Shown: positions 1-11,458 of the stretch, in pieces
How positions within the stretch are numbered: position 1 is the first letter of the stretch
How the letters are laid out: each line of letters begins with the position of its first letter
NCBI GenBank assembly: GCA_022478985.1
Contig: JAKSZP010000018.1
Span: 308,073-372,072, forward strand
Source of the DNA: Massospora cicadina
Taxonomy: Eukaryota > Entomophthoromycota > Entomophthoromycetes > Entomophthorales > Entomophthoraceae
Length of the DNA: 64,000 bases
Reading direction: 5' to 3'
Position numbers and translations under genes: made by a program
Notes under the pieces: generated by a model
Database searches by the model: none
Seen by the model: the letters and a program-made list of their open reading frames with translations, nothing else
Told to the model about the DNA's origin: nothing

Positions 1-3000
1 CGTGGGGACCTAGAAGAGGCTGGTGGGCCTGGGGCCCACCCCCTCACACCTAAGGTGCGATGGGGGAAACCTTCACTTTAGGGACGTTGAATATCGCTGG
101 ACTCAAGGCCTCCCCGTCCTGGGCTAGGAAACTGAGTTTTTTACAACACAATTTACCCGTGAATATCCTATCCATCCAGGAGTCCCACTGTCCATGAGGT
201 TCCGAGGAAACTTGGAAAACAATGCTCCTCCCATCCCTATCCTTTTGGTCAAAGCACTGTGGGGTGCTAATTCAGAAAAATAATTTTTTCAAATTCACAT
301 CCTCAGAAACATTCCTAAATGGTCAAGTGCTTGTCATCACCTTCTCGTGGGCTGATGTAGCACATGCAATTGTCAACATTTATGCCCCAAACGGTGCACA
401 TGAGCATTGGGAATTTTTCTCATCAGTCAAATCCCTCCTGCTACCCCCTGATCCTTTCCTAGTCGGCAATATGAACTGTTGGCTAACCTCACCAATGGAC
501 TGATGGCCTCCCTCACCCCATGCCCCACAGGGTCACATTGAACTACGCGTTCTAAAGGCCACCCTTGGGTTAATGGATGCGCTGCTGTGACATGCCCCAC
601 TGCTCGAAAACATGACACATCCCCACATCCACAACGGCCAATTAAGGTCCATGACCCGCATCAACCTTACCTTTAATGCTGGCAAAATTCCAACCCCACA
701 TCTCTCACTTCACAACAACAAAAATGGATTTCTCCAACCACCGACTGGTCTCAATAACATACCACCTACCTGTCACAGTTGCTAAGGCCCCACATTGGTG
801 CAAAATCCACCCCCCGAGCTCGCATCACCAGGATTTTCCACATGGGTGGAAGAGGCAACTTTGGCAAAAAAGTTTGTTGCACCATTTTGTGCAGACCCCA
901 TTTCCACATGGGCAACTTTCAAAGAGGACACCATCTGCCACTCTCGCCATCTCTCCTCCAGATGCTCTTGAGCCTCATCGGTGGTTATCTCGCGCTCTGG
1001 CAGAATTGGCACACTTGGAGTCCAACATTCCAGCTACAGGATACAGCCCTGCATGGGGCCAGAAGTGGGCGGAGGCAGCCGCCCACCTCAACGCACTCGA
1101 AAGGCAACATAAACATCAGGTTTGTGTCCAATATAGGGCCACACGCATCACTAAAGGCGACAAGTGCACTGCATACTTTCTTAAAAAAAATTTCGCACCA
1201 CACCATAGTGTGGCCTGTACACAGGTGCAAAGATCGGATAATTCTATTGTGGATACACTGGCCGAAGTGGCAATTGAAACGCAAAAATATTACTCCAAGT
1301 TGTAATGAGCCAAACCAATTCAGCTGGCCAAAGTGGCGGAATTTCTCAATTGAGCTCATATACGCACCATTTTCTGATACCCGGAAATAATGAATCTAAT
1401 TACTCTGAAAAAATTATGGAGCCATTCGTGGTGCGCCAAACTGAAAATTCCCAGGCCCAGATGGCATTCCATATGAGTTCTACAAAAAATATTTTAAATA
1501 TATCTCTCCACTTCTGCTTGCCTCACTTAACCAAAGCCTGTTGGAAATGCGCCTCCTACCAGGAGGACATGAGGCCTTTACTGTCACACTCTACAAGAAA
1601 GGGGATAAGCTTAACTTAGCCAACTGGCGCCCCATTTCTCTAACAAACACAGACACCAAAATTTTAACAAAAATCATGGCTAACCGTTTAGGGACTGTAG
1701 CATCTGCCACCATCTCCCCAGAACAATTCGGTTTCGTCCCCAGAAGTTCAATTTGGGATAACGTGCACTCTGTGGCTAATGTATGTCAGTCCACAGCCTC
1801 TGGGGCACTTGTATTCTTGGACCAACAAAAGGCCTATGATAGAGTAAACTGGGAATACCTAAGGGCCTGCCTCCATCAATTCCGCCTACCCCTCGCTTCA
1901 TCAACTGGGTGATGCTGCTCACAGAATCTGCAACAATGGCAGTGCGTGGCCCTGGCTTCCTAACGGAAGTAGTCCACCCTCAAAGGGGCTTGCGACAAGG
2001 GGACCCCCTCAGCCCACTCTTATACAACTTCAGCCTGGACCCACTACTGCGAAATTCGAATGCCCAACTCACTGGGGTCCATGTGCCAGGCCAAGCCCCA
2101 GTCAAAATATTGGCGTTTGCAGATGATTGTGTGGTGGGGGTGTCTAATAATCAAGATGCACGCGCGCTTGAAGCTCTCATCCAGGAATATTCCTGGGTAA
2201 GCAACGTGGCACTGAACACCTCCATAACTGAAAACATTCTCCTTGGTCGGTTTCAGAACTGCTGGGCCCCAACAATTAGTTTACCAACCTGGACCATCTG
2301 CTAGCCCACGTCCACGCCTTACTAACTCAACACACACCGCTCCACTGGTGCTCCCCTTTGTGCCACGCCCTACCATAGGACTGGTGCGCCATCTGGGTGT
2401 GTGGATGGAGGCAGGCGGATATGCCTCAGCAGTAATGGAGTGCCGTATTATGGACAACGTGACGAAGCAAATCGCTCTCTCTCAGAGCCCACCCTACTTC
2501 CCTTACTGGCAGGGTTGTTTTAGCCAACTCTATGCTCCTATCTAAAGTCTGGTTTGGAGCCCACGCCATCCCCTTCTCCCCAAGCTTCTTCAAATCCTTG
2601 TATGCCTTGCTGCAAGGATGGCTTTGGTCAGGCCGCCCTCCACCAGTGCAGCTAGAGGTCATGTTTGGCCCTCAACATCAAGGTGGCATGGGTCTGCTCG
2701 ACTTCAAAGCCCACGCTGCCAAGATCCTGGGCACCTGGATCGCGGCCATCACTGCTCCCACACTCCCATCCCAACACTGGTCCTGCGCAGCCCGCTCCAA
2801 CTTCTCCCGAGCCTTGGGCCTCAACAATCCATCAAACCCCCACTCCCTGATGAAATACCTCGCATCACACACATCGGCCACAGGTCCTCACGGGACAAAA
2901 ACCCACTACAAACGAATCCTACTCTCATGCGGAGCGCAGAGTGGAGAATTCGTATTAGCGGACATACAACCCTAAGAGGCCGCCCCTCTCCTCAGTTCAC

Positions 3001-3821
3001 ACAAGAGGTACAGGGGCTACCCATCCATGATGGCGTGATCCCCATTCGGCCCCATGTCCTATCCAGGGTGGACTACCTGAACATGATGGACATCCCTTAT
3101 TCCATTGAGACCCAAAAAACAATTTGGAAATATGTACATCACCCTCTGTTGCAGCCTCAAGTCCGCTCCCATGTGTGGCGCTGCCTGAGGTGGGTGTATC
3201 GTACAGCTGAGCGCTCTAACGCTTTACACTCATCCTGTGTTGTGTGCGGCCAGTATGGAACGCTGTTCCACCGCCTGGAGAAGTGCCCCACCTCTAAAGT
3301 GATATGGCGCGAAGTTCAACGTCTGCTGGGCCAGGATCAAACGCATCCCTTCAGTCTGTCAAGAGATATGTTTGCTCTAACAATGGCCTCCTCCCTTCTA
3401 CCCTCCCTCCATGCTCTGGTGGTTGCAATCGCCATGTGGACTATCCACACGATTGTCTTAGATGCCATCGCAGGCTCCACCCCCACCCTCCCAGAAACTG
3501 TCCACAGATTCCAGTCTCATTTGGTGGACCACTTTCAAGCGTGGATGTTTGGATACCTCCCACTGCGTCGCCAACAGCTGGTCTCCTCCTGGTTCCCAGT
3601 CTGGTTCATCAAATCAGACCCCTTCCTCCACACGTGCTCAATAGTGGCTACGGCCCCTTCATACGTTCCCTCCCCTCCCCATAAGTGGCGTTCCCACTGG
3701 CAACAAGAGATAGCATCGCTTCTCTGGGGTGCCTCCCCTGGTACTAAGTTTTGTCTCTTCTGAGTCATTTTCGGAAGTGTCCGTCCCATGGTCAGCCTTC
3801 CCCGCAATAAATTTAAAAATA
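1..3821 (+). mobile_element. LINE-1: APE-type non-LTR retrotransposon, cut by window start
   Basis: L1-like LINE copy whose 5' UTR and ORF1 lie outside the window. The visible part is ORF2 followed by a short 3' tail (about 3770-3821) that contains a CCCATGGTCAGCCTTCCCC-type block and an AT-rich AATAAATTTAAAAATA end. The same tail closes LINE-2, LINE-3 and LINE-5. The element sits in the 5' LTR of Gypsy C, because the sequence right of 3822 matches the Gypsy C 3' LTR near 17884. Its left target duplication is off the window, so the insertion point is seen from one side only. Confidence 0.85.
60..3763 (+). pseudogene. LINE-1 ORF2: endonuclease-reverse transcriptase, frameshifted
   Basis: Decayed ORF2 that would encode the nicking endonuclease and reverse transcriptase for target-primed insertion. 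The ATG at 60 opens an APE domain with TLNIAGL and IQESH motifs; it stops near 195. Fragments continue with NIYAPNGAHEHW (about 380) and FSNHRLVSI (about 735), equivalent to the SDH motif. A linker has KGDKCTAYF (about 1160). The RT domain follows: LYKKGDKLNLANWRP (about 1590), motif A LDQQKAYDRV (about 1818), QRGLRQGDPLSPLL (about 1983) and an intact FADD at 2116-2127. The C-terminal zf-RVT-like zinc finger, CVVCGQYG...HRLEKC, lies near 3240. At least five frame changes and several stops separate these parts, so no functional protein is expected. LINE-3 ORF2 is its closest relative in the window. Confidence 0.88.
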
Positions 3822-4009
3822 TTTGACTTTAATAGTCTATTTCTCCATACTTACTATAAAATGGTTACCCTAGCTTATGGGATTTAAGCGGTGACTTGGC
3901 ACCCTCAAAAGTACATAGTATACTTGTCATGCGTCTTAGAAGACTTCAAGTATTGACTGTAAGGCTTCTTGGGAATAGTACCATCAAGCTCAAAAATGGA
4001 AGCCCAACA
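3822..4009 (+). repeat. Gypsy C 5' LTR, right-hand fragment
   Basis: This segment matches 17884-18060 in direct orientation, with shared blocks such as CCATACTTAC, ACTTGGCACCCT, TCAAGTATTGACT and a terminal CCCAACA. It ends in CA and is followed three bases later by a primer-binding site, which identifies it as the end of a 5' LTR. The left part of the LTR is displaced by LINE-1. Divergence between the two copies is high (roughly a quarter of positions by eye), making Gypsy C the oldest element here. Confidence 0.7.
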
Positions 4010-4012
4010 TGC

Positions 4013-4030
4013 TGGTGCTCACTATATGGG
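4013..4030 (+). promoter_or_regulatory. Primer-binding site of Gypsy C
   Basis: TGGTGCTCACTATATGGG lies three bases after the LTR end at 4009. It is nearly identical to the sequences that follow the 5' LTRs of Gypsy D, Gypsy A and LTR-F. A TGG start just after an LTR is typical of a site complementary to a tRNA 3' CCA end. I cannot tell which tRNA. Confidence 0.75.
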
Positions 4031-5743
4031 CTCATCCAACGCTTAGCAATACTTTCTCTAATTGATTGCATCATGAAAGATAACCCAAATGATATTGTAA
4101 CCCACTGGGTTAATTATAGAAACAGTGAAGAAGAAGATCAAATGGGAAGTCCACTTATCGTCATATTGAAGAAGTTCAAGAAAATTCAATGGTGATTCCC
4201 TAATCTCATCATTTGACATGGTTTTTGATGAAGTAGTATAAGGATTTACTCTGTGGAATCATTAACCCAGAAGAAAGAGTAAGCCCTTATAGTGCATCTG
4301 TTGTGGAAAGGACTCTCATAAACCTATATGAATCAAATGGTTTCTCAGAAATAAAATTAAAGTGCAAACCTATCTATCTATCTACATATTGTAATTTGTA
4401 TACCATGTGCTCTATCAAAAAGTGCATTTACTAGAGGTTCATAACGAGGAACCTCACCATCATATCATTACCAAAAGGCATTATATGTTACTTAAGAACA
4501 AGTATCTAATTAAGCATCACAAAGTATTTTGAACGTCTGACATTTGAACTAAAAAAAAACTGATCCTACATCATCTAGCTCCATAATCAAATGGGGACTA
4601 TTAATTCTGGTGTTATCAAGTATGTGGAGGAAGCTATGAAGCTTCTCCAAAAACATTACAGAGTCAAACAGAAAATACAAGTGGCTACTGACGCCTTTGC
4701 ACAAGAGCTCTAAAGATAAGACGTTGAAGCTCATGGTGAAATGGCGGCCCAAGCTTATACTAGCCATCATATTGAGGAAGAACAGACTAGGCTCATTTAG
4801 TTCCAGCTAGAGAAAGCCCTACGATAAATTAACGAGCTGGAGACCCATCAAACCTCCAAGCCTCAATTAGCACAATCCAATATTATTTCCTGAGTGGCAC
4901 ATTTTGAGCAGGATCTGGCATCCTGTTCAGCTTTGGTTTCTTCTCTTTCCATTAAAAAGTCTTAACAAATTGGAGAGCGGCATGAGAGGCAAATCACTTA
5001 GTTAAGAAGATAATAGTTAAGTATACTGTCACCTTGATGAAGCTTAGCAACGCTAGAATAATTTTACAGAAGAGCTGAAATAAAGACCAACAAGCCTCTA
5101 AAGAACTGAATGCAAAGAGATGAAGGAGGACTTGAATTGGCGCATTGGAGCTTAAGAGGATGAGACGTGCTTTTGTGAACTTACCACTCATCTGCTCACC
5201 AATAAAATTCATAATCTGGGCATCTGCGTTAAGAAATTGGAGAATGATAAAGTCATTTTCAAAAGAAGAATTAATCTGCTGGATGTTGCGCCAAGACTTA
5301 CTCTGGAAGAAATGGTTCAACATCTCAATCCCTTTACAGGATCAAATACGTTGACTCTCTCATCAAGTTGATCAGAGTGACACTCATAGTAAAATTGCTT
5401 CTCTAAAGCTCCTTAAGTATTTGTTGGCATTAGATTTGAGGCCACTACCTTTGAGCCTACCTTCAATGACAAGTAACACCTAACAAGGGGAGTATTGCAA
5501 CTTTCCTCTATAACTATGAAGCCGCAATGGAAGGTGCAACTTATCATAAAAAGGTTAAGCATATTTTATCTTGTTTAATCTGTATGTCTCAAGAGATTAT
5601 GGTACCTCATATGGATGACCTGCATACCTAAGAGAAGTGAAGGAAGCGCATATTAAAAAATTTGGGTCTAAGCAAAGCCTGAGTATGAAGAAACTGGCCT
5701 ACCTGAGAATCGTTTTTTTCTAAAATAAAACCTTGGAAAAATT
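4031..5743 (+). pseudogene. Gypsy C gag, N-terminal part, heavily decayed
   Basis: No open frame longer than about 100 codons survives. Between about 4620 and 4870 the + strand reads as short charged pieces (EEAMKLLQKHYRVKQK, then EEEQTRL, INELETHQ) that look like a coiled coil broken by stops. The equivalent position in Gypsy D, between PBS and Retrotrans_gag domain, is also a coiled coil. The part from about 4880 to 5720 shows no motif I can name. The region is interrupted at 5744 by LINE-2. Assignment as gag rests on position between PBS and the zinc knuckle near 8000. A short TCTA microsatellite of about four units is at 4371-4385. Confidence 0.45.
5728..5743 (+). repeat. Target-site duplication of LINE-2, left copy
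   Basis: AAACCTTGGAAAAATT here matches AAACCTTGCAAAAATT at 7696-7711 at 15 of 16 positions. The pair brackets LINE-2 exactly, with the right copy placed just after its A/T-rich 3' tail, as expected for target-primed reverse transcription. Confidence 0.7.
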
Positions 5744-5829
5744 ACTCTCTCTTTCTGCTCAGTGTAACTTTCTGAGCAAAATTAAACGAACTTATAAAAC
5801 AAATTGAATTCGCCCATAGTAGTTTTGCT

Positions 5830-6805
5830 CCAATGTCCTCAGATTCTCCGCTGACTGCTCCAGCATGGGGCAGCAGTGCAACTCCTCCCACCATTTTCCG
5901 TCTGGCAGGAAAACGCGCTAGGACTGGTTCACCCAGTCATTCCAAACCTATGGGCTGATTTGTTCCACCCAAAGACCTAGATGCCCACCTTGCTCATACC
6001 CAAGCAGTACCTCGCTGCCTCCTAGTGCTCCCCCGGAGCAGCATGCACTTTGGCCTAAGGGTTGAATATGGGAAACTATTCCCATACCATGACCAAGCCA
6101 TTTTTGAAATGTCACAGGCAGTGATGACACCCGCTGGATTCATTGATTTCTGCCCCTACAAGGGGTATTTTGACCTTGGCTTCACCTGCAAAGCTGACGC
6201 TGCCACTGCAGTAACTGTGCCCCTGGTATTCCAGGGCATCCCTCTCCCCACAACTCGGACTTGGCTCCCAGCGGAAACCACTTTGGTGATCCAGTTTGCT
6301 GGCCTGCCCACCCACCTCCCCCTGAAGTACTCCACTGGGAGCTGATGGACCATTTAGCAGCCTATGGCTCCAACCCCATCTTACAATTTGTGGTCCCAAA
6401 TGGGGCCGCACGACTTGCTGGGCCTCGGGCATATGCCATGATAAGCCCTGAATTTAATAAAATTGCAGTGGCAATTCTGCCATGCACCGTTATTCCCTCA
6501 GCGCCTGACCATCCATTTTGGACCCATGTTGAGGGCGGGCAGATGAGCTGTCCATCATGTTTCGAGTTAGACCACTTGAAATGCAAGTCCCCTTCTCAAC
6601 CACTTCAGGTGAATCAGATGACTCATCCGCTGACCTCCAAACTGCTGCCCACAATGCACAATTTCTGGCATGGGGCATACTCCTACCTCCTCCACCCCCA
6701 AAGCCTGTTGCTGCAGCTGCACCTGCAGCTACCAATCAGCCTCCACCTCACCCCAATGCCATAAATAATTCCTCCAATCAAGCATCAGATTGGATCCCAG
6801 TTTGA
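5830..6805 (+). pseudogene. LINE-2 ORF1: nucleic-acid-binding protein, frameshifted
   Basis: ORF1 proteins of this LINE class coat the element RNA. The longest piece (6025-6345) carries GYFDLGFTCKADAATAV, matching the DVGF and DLGF segments of LINE-M and LINE-3 ORF1 in the same place. A downstream frame gives CPSCFELDHLKCKSP (near 6550), a damaged CCHC knuckle in which the last cysteine spacing is short. A Ser/Pro/Ala-rich tail follows and ends in ASDWIPV, like QWVPIQDLS in LINE-M. Two frame changes and stops break it. Confidence 0.65.
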
Positions 6806-7637
6806 GCCCATGCTTTCTCAAATGAATCAAACAACCCTCAACCATACTCTGATTCCCCAATCCAAATCAGCCAAAACCCATGGGAATTTTTTGACTGAAA
6901 TTGACGAATCAGGTTAGTTCATTGAAGAACCATCTCTGCAAATTGATTGGCTTGTTAATGCAGAATGGGACGCCAAATACCCCCTCAACTTTATACCCCA
7001 CAGCCAAATGCCAAATTGTTTTTTAGTGATCACCAGCTTTCAGTCAAAGCAGCTGCAACACCAGATTGTCATCCCCTGCGTAAAGCTGTCACTAAATCAG
7101 TAGCAATACTTAAAGGAGGAATTCCACCTTCTGTTATCCCAGCAACCTTAACTCCAAAAAGCAAAATATTGGTGAACAAGTATTACAAATATGCAAATGA
7201 TGCTATCCAGAACGTGGCAACTATAGCACGGAATCCAAAAGCAACTATAACCCAAACCAACATTGCCACATTCGTTCAACTCCCAGATGCTAAATTGCAG
7301 CTGAAAAGCTTTAACTGAATATCTCAGTGCTATTTACCTAGCTGGCAATATCCATGAAATTCCAATTATTAGAGATATTGGACCACATACCGCAGATGCC
7401 CCAACGCCATTACTGATGGCCGTGACATGCACTCTACTATGGGAGGAAGAAGCTGCTGCCAAAGAGGCTACTGAAGATGAGCCCCCCGGCCCCCCCCTCC
7501 CCTTCTGCCATGGAGGGATAAGCGTCTTCTGCTACCCACCTGTTTGGTCAGTTTTTGAAGCGTTTCACTCAATCCGCTCATTAGGGCGTTTTGTTTGAAC
7601 TAAGTAGTTAGGTTTTTTAGTAGTATATTTTTGGTTT
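6806..7637 (+). other. LINE-2 segment of uncertain origin
   Basis: This part lies between the recognisable ORF1 and the conserved LINE 3' tail, where ORF2 should be. One open stretch (6965-7318, 117 codons, with LVNKYYKYANDAIQNVATIA) and one (7416-7598, with a run of Glu/Ala and Pro) are visible. I find no RT, endonuclease or zinc-finger motif on either strand. It may be an ORF1 C-terminal extension or captured DNA. Confidence 0.4.
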
Positions 7638-7695
7638 CGGTAATGTCCATCCCCTGGTTGGCTTGCCTTAAAATAAATATTCAAATAAATATTTG

Positions 7696-7711
7696 AAACC
7701 TTGCAAAAATT
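7696..7711 (+). repeat. Target-site duplication of LINE-2, right copy
   Basis: AAACCTTGCAAAAATT, one mismatch to 5728-5743. Gypsy C gag resumes immediately to the right. Confidence 0.7.
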
Positions 7712-8100
7712 TGCAAAATGCTTATATATTGAGGTCCAAATTATGTTGACCTCGAAAATGCTTGCATTGGACAATGCCATAACTGCCAATGTTGCTGGTT
7801 TACATAGTAACACTGACCTAGCCATGCACGTCACATCTGTTAAAGAAAGCTTCAATTCCACTATATACATTAAAGAAGCCCTTACCAATGTGGTTGATAT
7901 ACACAAGCCAGAGACCTACTAAAAGGCCTCCAAGAATCTCAGAGTGCATACTGTAAAGGAAGAAAAGCCTAAAAAGGAGGAGAAACTCAAATTTAAATAC
8001 TGAAAGAAAAACAACTATACCAAAGATAGGTGCTTTAAGAAGAACCCTGCCTTTGCTGAGCAGGGAAAAGGAAGGTCGTCTTAGGGTCAGGTACCTCTAT
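7712..8100 (+). pseudogene. Gypsy C gag, C-terminal part with degenerate zinc knuckle
   Basis: An open stretch ends at 7922. It is followed by a lysine-rich tract and KNNYTKDRCFKKNP (about 8007-8050), which resembles a retroviral CCHC knuckle that has lost its first cysteines (KFKY in place of a C-x2-C pair). Position just upstream of the protease supports gag nucleocapsid. Several stops are present. Confidence 0.5.
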
Positions 8101-8479
8101 AGCCAACTAACTCAAATTACCTGAAATCATTACTTTGCAATTTCTCATATTATGTGAATTGAGAATGATTCCAGCGACGACTCTGAAGGGGGTATTGATG
8201 ACATAAGTTATTATATTTTAGGCACACCCACTGACCTTGCCATTCTCTAATGCTTGAACGCTGAAACATATTGATGAAGCTCAGGTTCCTGAAGGCACTT
8301 ATCTCAGTCATGTTATCAGGTGCCCCTGAATAATTGATATGGCAGCGATGTTGATCAATATCTCGCCCTGTTAATACAACCCTTCTCTAGTTTGCACAAT
8401 CTACTGGAGATCAAGAAGAAGTATTCCAAAGCTGCCAAAAAACTCAATTTAACACTTTGCCTAAAAGAGGTGTTACCCT

Positions 8480-8760
8480 ATTGCCAAAAATTGGAGGAAC
8501 CATTGCCAAAATGAAAGTGGTATTATAGAAGGTCTAAGTTGTGGCTACCTTAAATATGGGATCCCCTACCAATGTTGTCTCATCCCGTCTCATCAATAAG
8601 ATCAATCCCACCCCAACCTTGAATACACTCAAGTTTACAGCACTTCCGGTTTAAACAACACCAAGGTGATAGATGCAAACTCAAACCCGCCAATTTGAAT
8701 TGGCATATTAGTTTTCCAGAGCCCGCAGTTGCCCTGTACAATATCCAGTAAGATATATTT
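8480..8760 (+). pseudogene. Gypsy C protease remnant with NMG in place of DSG
   Basis: Aspartic protease region of pol. The frame reads TLNMGSPTNVVSSRLINKI, aligning to VDSGAPINIVSTKL in Gypsy D. The catalytic D-S/T-G is replaced by N-M-G at 8553-8561. The same NMG occurs at the homologous site in Gypsy A. Downstream residues (PAVALYNI) correspond to the second conserved hydrophobic block. Stops follow. Confidence 0.6.
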
Positions 8761-9349
8761 ATTAAGACACAGTTTATGATTAAAATAAGGAGTCATATAT
8801 CTGAAAGATGAATATTATTACTATTAACTATTAAGTTTCCCTTGTGCTAATAATAAAAAGTCCAGAAATAAAGATTATTCTTGTCTGGTCAAGTACACAG
8901 TTTCTGCTTTGCCTATATGATATTTTACCTCTGGAAGAAATACAAAAAAATCTCCCTCAACTCAGTAGATGCAGTAGAAGACATACAATTTTATGATATG
9001 GAGGAGTTAAAAATAAAACCAGGAGAACAAAGAATGGTTGTTAACAATATAATCCTGAGTATACCCCCAAACTGATTGCTACATATTACTAGTGTCGATG
9101 GGGTGTGTAAGGTAAATCTAAGAATTATAAGGAGTCCTTGAACCAGATTATCATTATCCTATCTAGCTACTATTTGGAAACCTAAACAACCAAGATATTT
9201 TAGTCAAGAAACATAAAAAGATTTAAAAAAGTCAGTTACATCACATTGATGAAATCAGAAAAGTACATTTAATGGTACTTAACTTAACTTTTGCCTACCC
9301 GCCAATAATTTTTAATTTTGTCATACCTTAAGCCCAAGTATCTGATAAG

Positions 9350-10130
9350 ATAGATCAGGAGGAACTTGAGAAAGTGCATCAACTACTTGAATACTATCAA
9401 GATGTTTTCTCAACGTCAAATTTCAATAATAGTCACGCTAAAGATTAGACCCATAGTATTGATGTAGGATATTCAACTACAATTCAATCAAAACCTTATA
9501 GGAAGTGATAGGTAGAGGAGCAATAGATTGGTGTTTCCCCCTTTAGGTTGGGACCACCTAGTGCTAAAAAGTAGAGGAGAAATACATGAAGACCAATCTC
9601 AAGCAATTATTGGGTGCCAGCTTACTTGTGCCCTACCAGAGTCCATGGTCGTCCCCACTGTTACTTATAAAGAAGAAAAATGGTAGTCACAGGATAGTGA
9701 TAAATTACAGAAAGCTCAAAAGCCTCACTAAGAAAGACAGCTATACAATTCCATAAAATTGACAATGCTCTGGCCTGACTCTCTGGCTTGAATTTCTTCT
9801 CCATGATGGACCTCTCCAGTGGCTATTGGCAGATAGATCTGTCGCCAGAGGACAAAGAAAAATGCACAGTGATATGCATGGAAGTTTTTTCAACCTAATC
9901 GGCTCCCTCAGGGATTATTCAATGCTCCTGCATCATTTTAATGGGTGATAGATCGCAACATGCAAAATAATAAATTAGGTTGCGTGATCATATACCTAGA
10001 TGACATAACTGTGTTCTTGAAAACCTTTATTTATCATCTGGACCACATTAAGTCAGTTTTCAATGACTAAGAAAAAAGCACATCAAAAAGAAATCTTCAA
10101 AGTGTACCTTCTTCTAGCAGGAATTATAAT
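9350..10130 (+). pseudogene. Gypsy C reverse transcriptase, decayed
   Basis: RT fragments are recognisable despite many stops and shifts: the motif A block MDLSSGYWQIDLSPEDKEK (about 9804-9860), then LPQGLFNAPASF (about 9903-9940), and motif C YLDDI at 9993-10004 with both aspartates intact, followed by DHIKSVF. The 5' half is interrupted by a 50-bp micro-insertion at 9521-9570. Both catalytic motifs are kept although the frame is destroyed. Confidence 0.8.
9512..9579 (+). mobile_element. 50-bp LINE 3'-end micro-insertion with 9-bp target duplication
   Basis: GTAGAGGAG occurs at 9512-9520 and 9571-9579. Between them, 9521-9570 ends in GGGACCACCTAGTGCTAAAAA, which is the same 3' terminus as LINE-M (minus strand, about 19713-19738). 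Only the last part of the LINE was copied: an extreme 5' truncation. Confidence 0.8.
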
Positions 10131-10289
10131 TTTAAGACATTCCATATTTTGAGAAGGAGTTTAACACTTGTACAATAATATTGAAGCAATTTCTAAGATG
10201 CCTAAGATGAAGAGCCTCTGAGACATACAGGTATTCTTAGGAATTATGGGATATTACCATCAATTAGACCATAATTTTGCTCAACTCGC

Positions 10290-10882
10290 TGAACCTCTTA
10301 TCTGCTTGCTTTCCAAAAACACCTCTTCATGTGGGGAGTAGAGCATAGGACTGCATTTGAAACCATGAAAAATTTTCTGAAGCGAATAATGATTTTATGA
10401 ATCCAGACTATGGGAGACCATTCATCATATTTACAAGCGCCTTTACCTAGCATTAATAGCCATACTCTTGCAATTGGATGATGAAGGCATTGAAAGCCCG
10501 GTGTCCTATTATAGCAAAACGCTTTCAAAAGCTGAGCGAAACTACAGTTTCACATATAAAGAGGCTTAGATGTTCTCATGGCAGTAGAAATTTCTGGCCC
10601 TTCCTGTACAGTACAAATTTAACAGTTGTTACATACCATTATTCTTTATAGTGGCTGAAAAACATGAAAAATTTGACAGGAATAATAGCCTGTTGGACTC
10701 TCAAACTTCAGCACTATGACATTAACATTGTATATCAAGCTGGAATGAATCTCATGAACATTGATGGACTTACTCTACTACCCCTACTACATCTAGACAA
10801 TAACGAAGCTTTAAAGTTACATGATCTGTTCATGAAGCCAGACTCTTGGGAGGATGAAGATGAACCAGTTAAAAGATTCTAA
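10290..10882 (+). pseudogene. Gypsy C RNase H
   Basis: RNase H region removing the RNA strand after minus-strand synthesis. Readable blocks are DDEGIESPVSYYSKTLSKAE (about 10478-10540) and, in the open stretch 10664-10882, CWTLKLQHYDINIVYQAGMN, the connection-domain pattern WaL.LQ.YdfeI.Y..G. Frame changes and a TAG interrupt it. Gypsy D carries the matching DELGDEHPVVYVSWTLSAAE and WALKLQAYNYEIVHRVG. Confidence 0.75.
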
Positions 10883-10899
10883 ATGACATGCACAAAATA

Positions 10900-11195
10900 T
10901 GAAAGTTCTTGATGGATTAATAAACAAGATATTCAAAACTTGGCTACCTTTCTTGTAATTTTTTAAAATGGGCACCAGTTATAATGGAAGCTCACAATAC
11001 CTTAGGGCATGAATAAGCCAGAAAACTTAAGAGTGGATAAGGATCACTACTATTAAGAGGGAATGCTGGACTCTGTAGTGGAAGTCTTAGATGCTTGCAT
11101 AACTTGAAAAAATAAATGCTGCATAAGGTCAAGTACAATATCAGACAATACCTCTCAGCAGTTGTTTTATATCATCAGTACAGATGTCATAGGTC
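10900..11195 (+). pseudogene. Gypsy C integrase, N-terminal part, cut by LINE-3
   Basis: Start of integrase, with a degraded histidine-rich finger and then TDVIGP just before the LINE-3 insertion point. The frame resumes at 16483 as MPESIVGN.YILVGI.HST, so the first catalytic Asp (TDVIG) lies left of the insertion. Target duplication GATGTCATAGGTC is at 11183-11195. Confidence 0.7.
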
Positions 11196-11458
11196 CAACT
11201 TTTCTTTCCAATTACTATCACTTTTAGTCATTTTGATTTTATTCAAACAGCGTAATTTGATAATTAACACCAGGCGAGATAAGTATGAATAATAAGGTAA
11301 AGAGCTGGGTGAACGCGGTAAAGGGCAGCGGACCCGGACCTGCACCACCCAAAGGTACCAAGCGCACAGGTACAAACGAAAATCTAAGCAAAATAAAAAA
11401 CCCAAGGTTGCACATCCCGCGGGTTTCATCAATTTCTTAGTAAAATATTGCAGCTATT

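Larger units (their letters stand above)
5744..7695 (+). mobile_element. LINE-2: LINE with ORF1 and 3' tail but no ORF2
   Basis: A 1.95-kb LINE copy inserted in Gypsy C gag. It has an ORF1 (about 5830-6810), a segment of uncertain origin (about 6960-7560) and the LINE-1/LINE-3 type 3' tail (about 7640-7695: TGTCCATCCCCTGGTTGGC then an AT-rich end). No reverse transcriptase motif is present, although the 5' ORF and the 3' end are both kept. That pattern is an internal deletion or a chimera, not ordinary 5' truncation. The flanking 16-bp duplication shows it moved as one unit, presumably using another LINE's enzyme. Confidence 0.7.
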
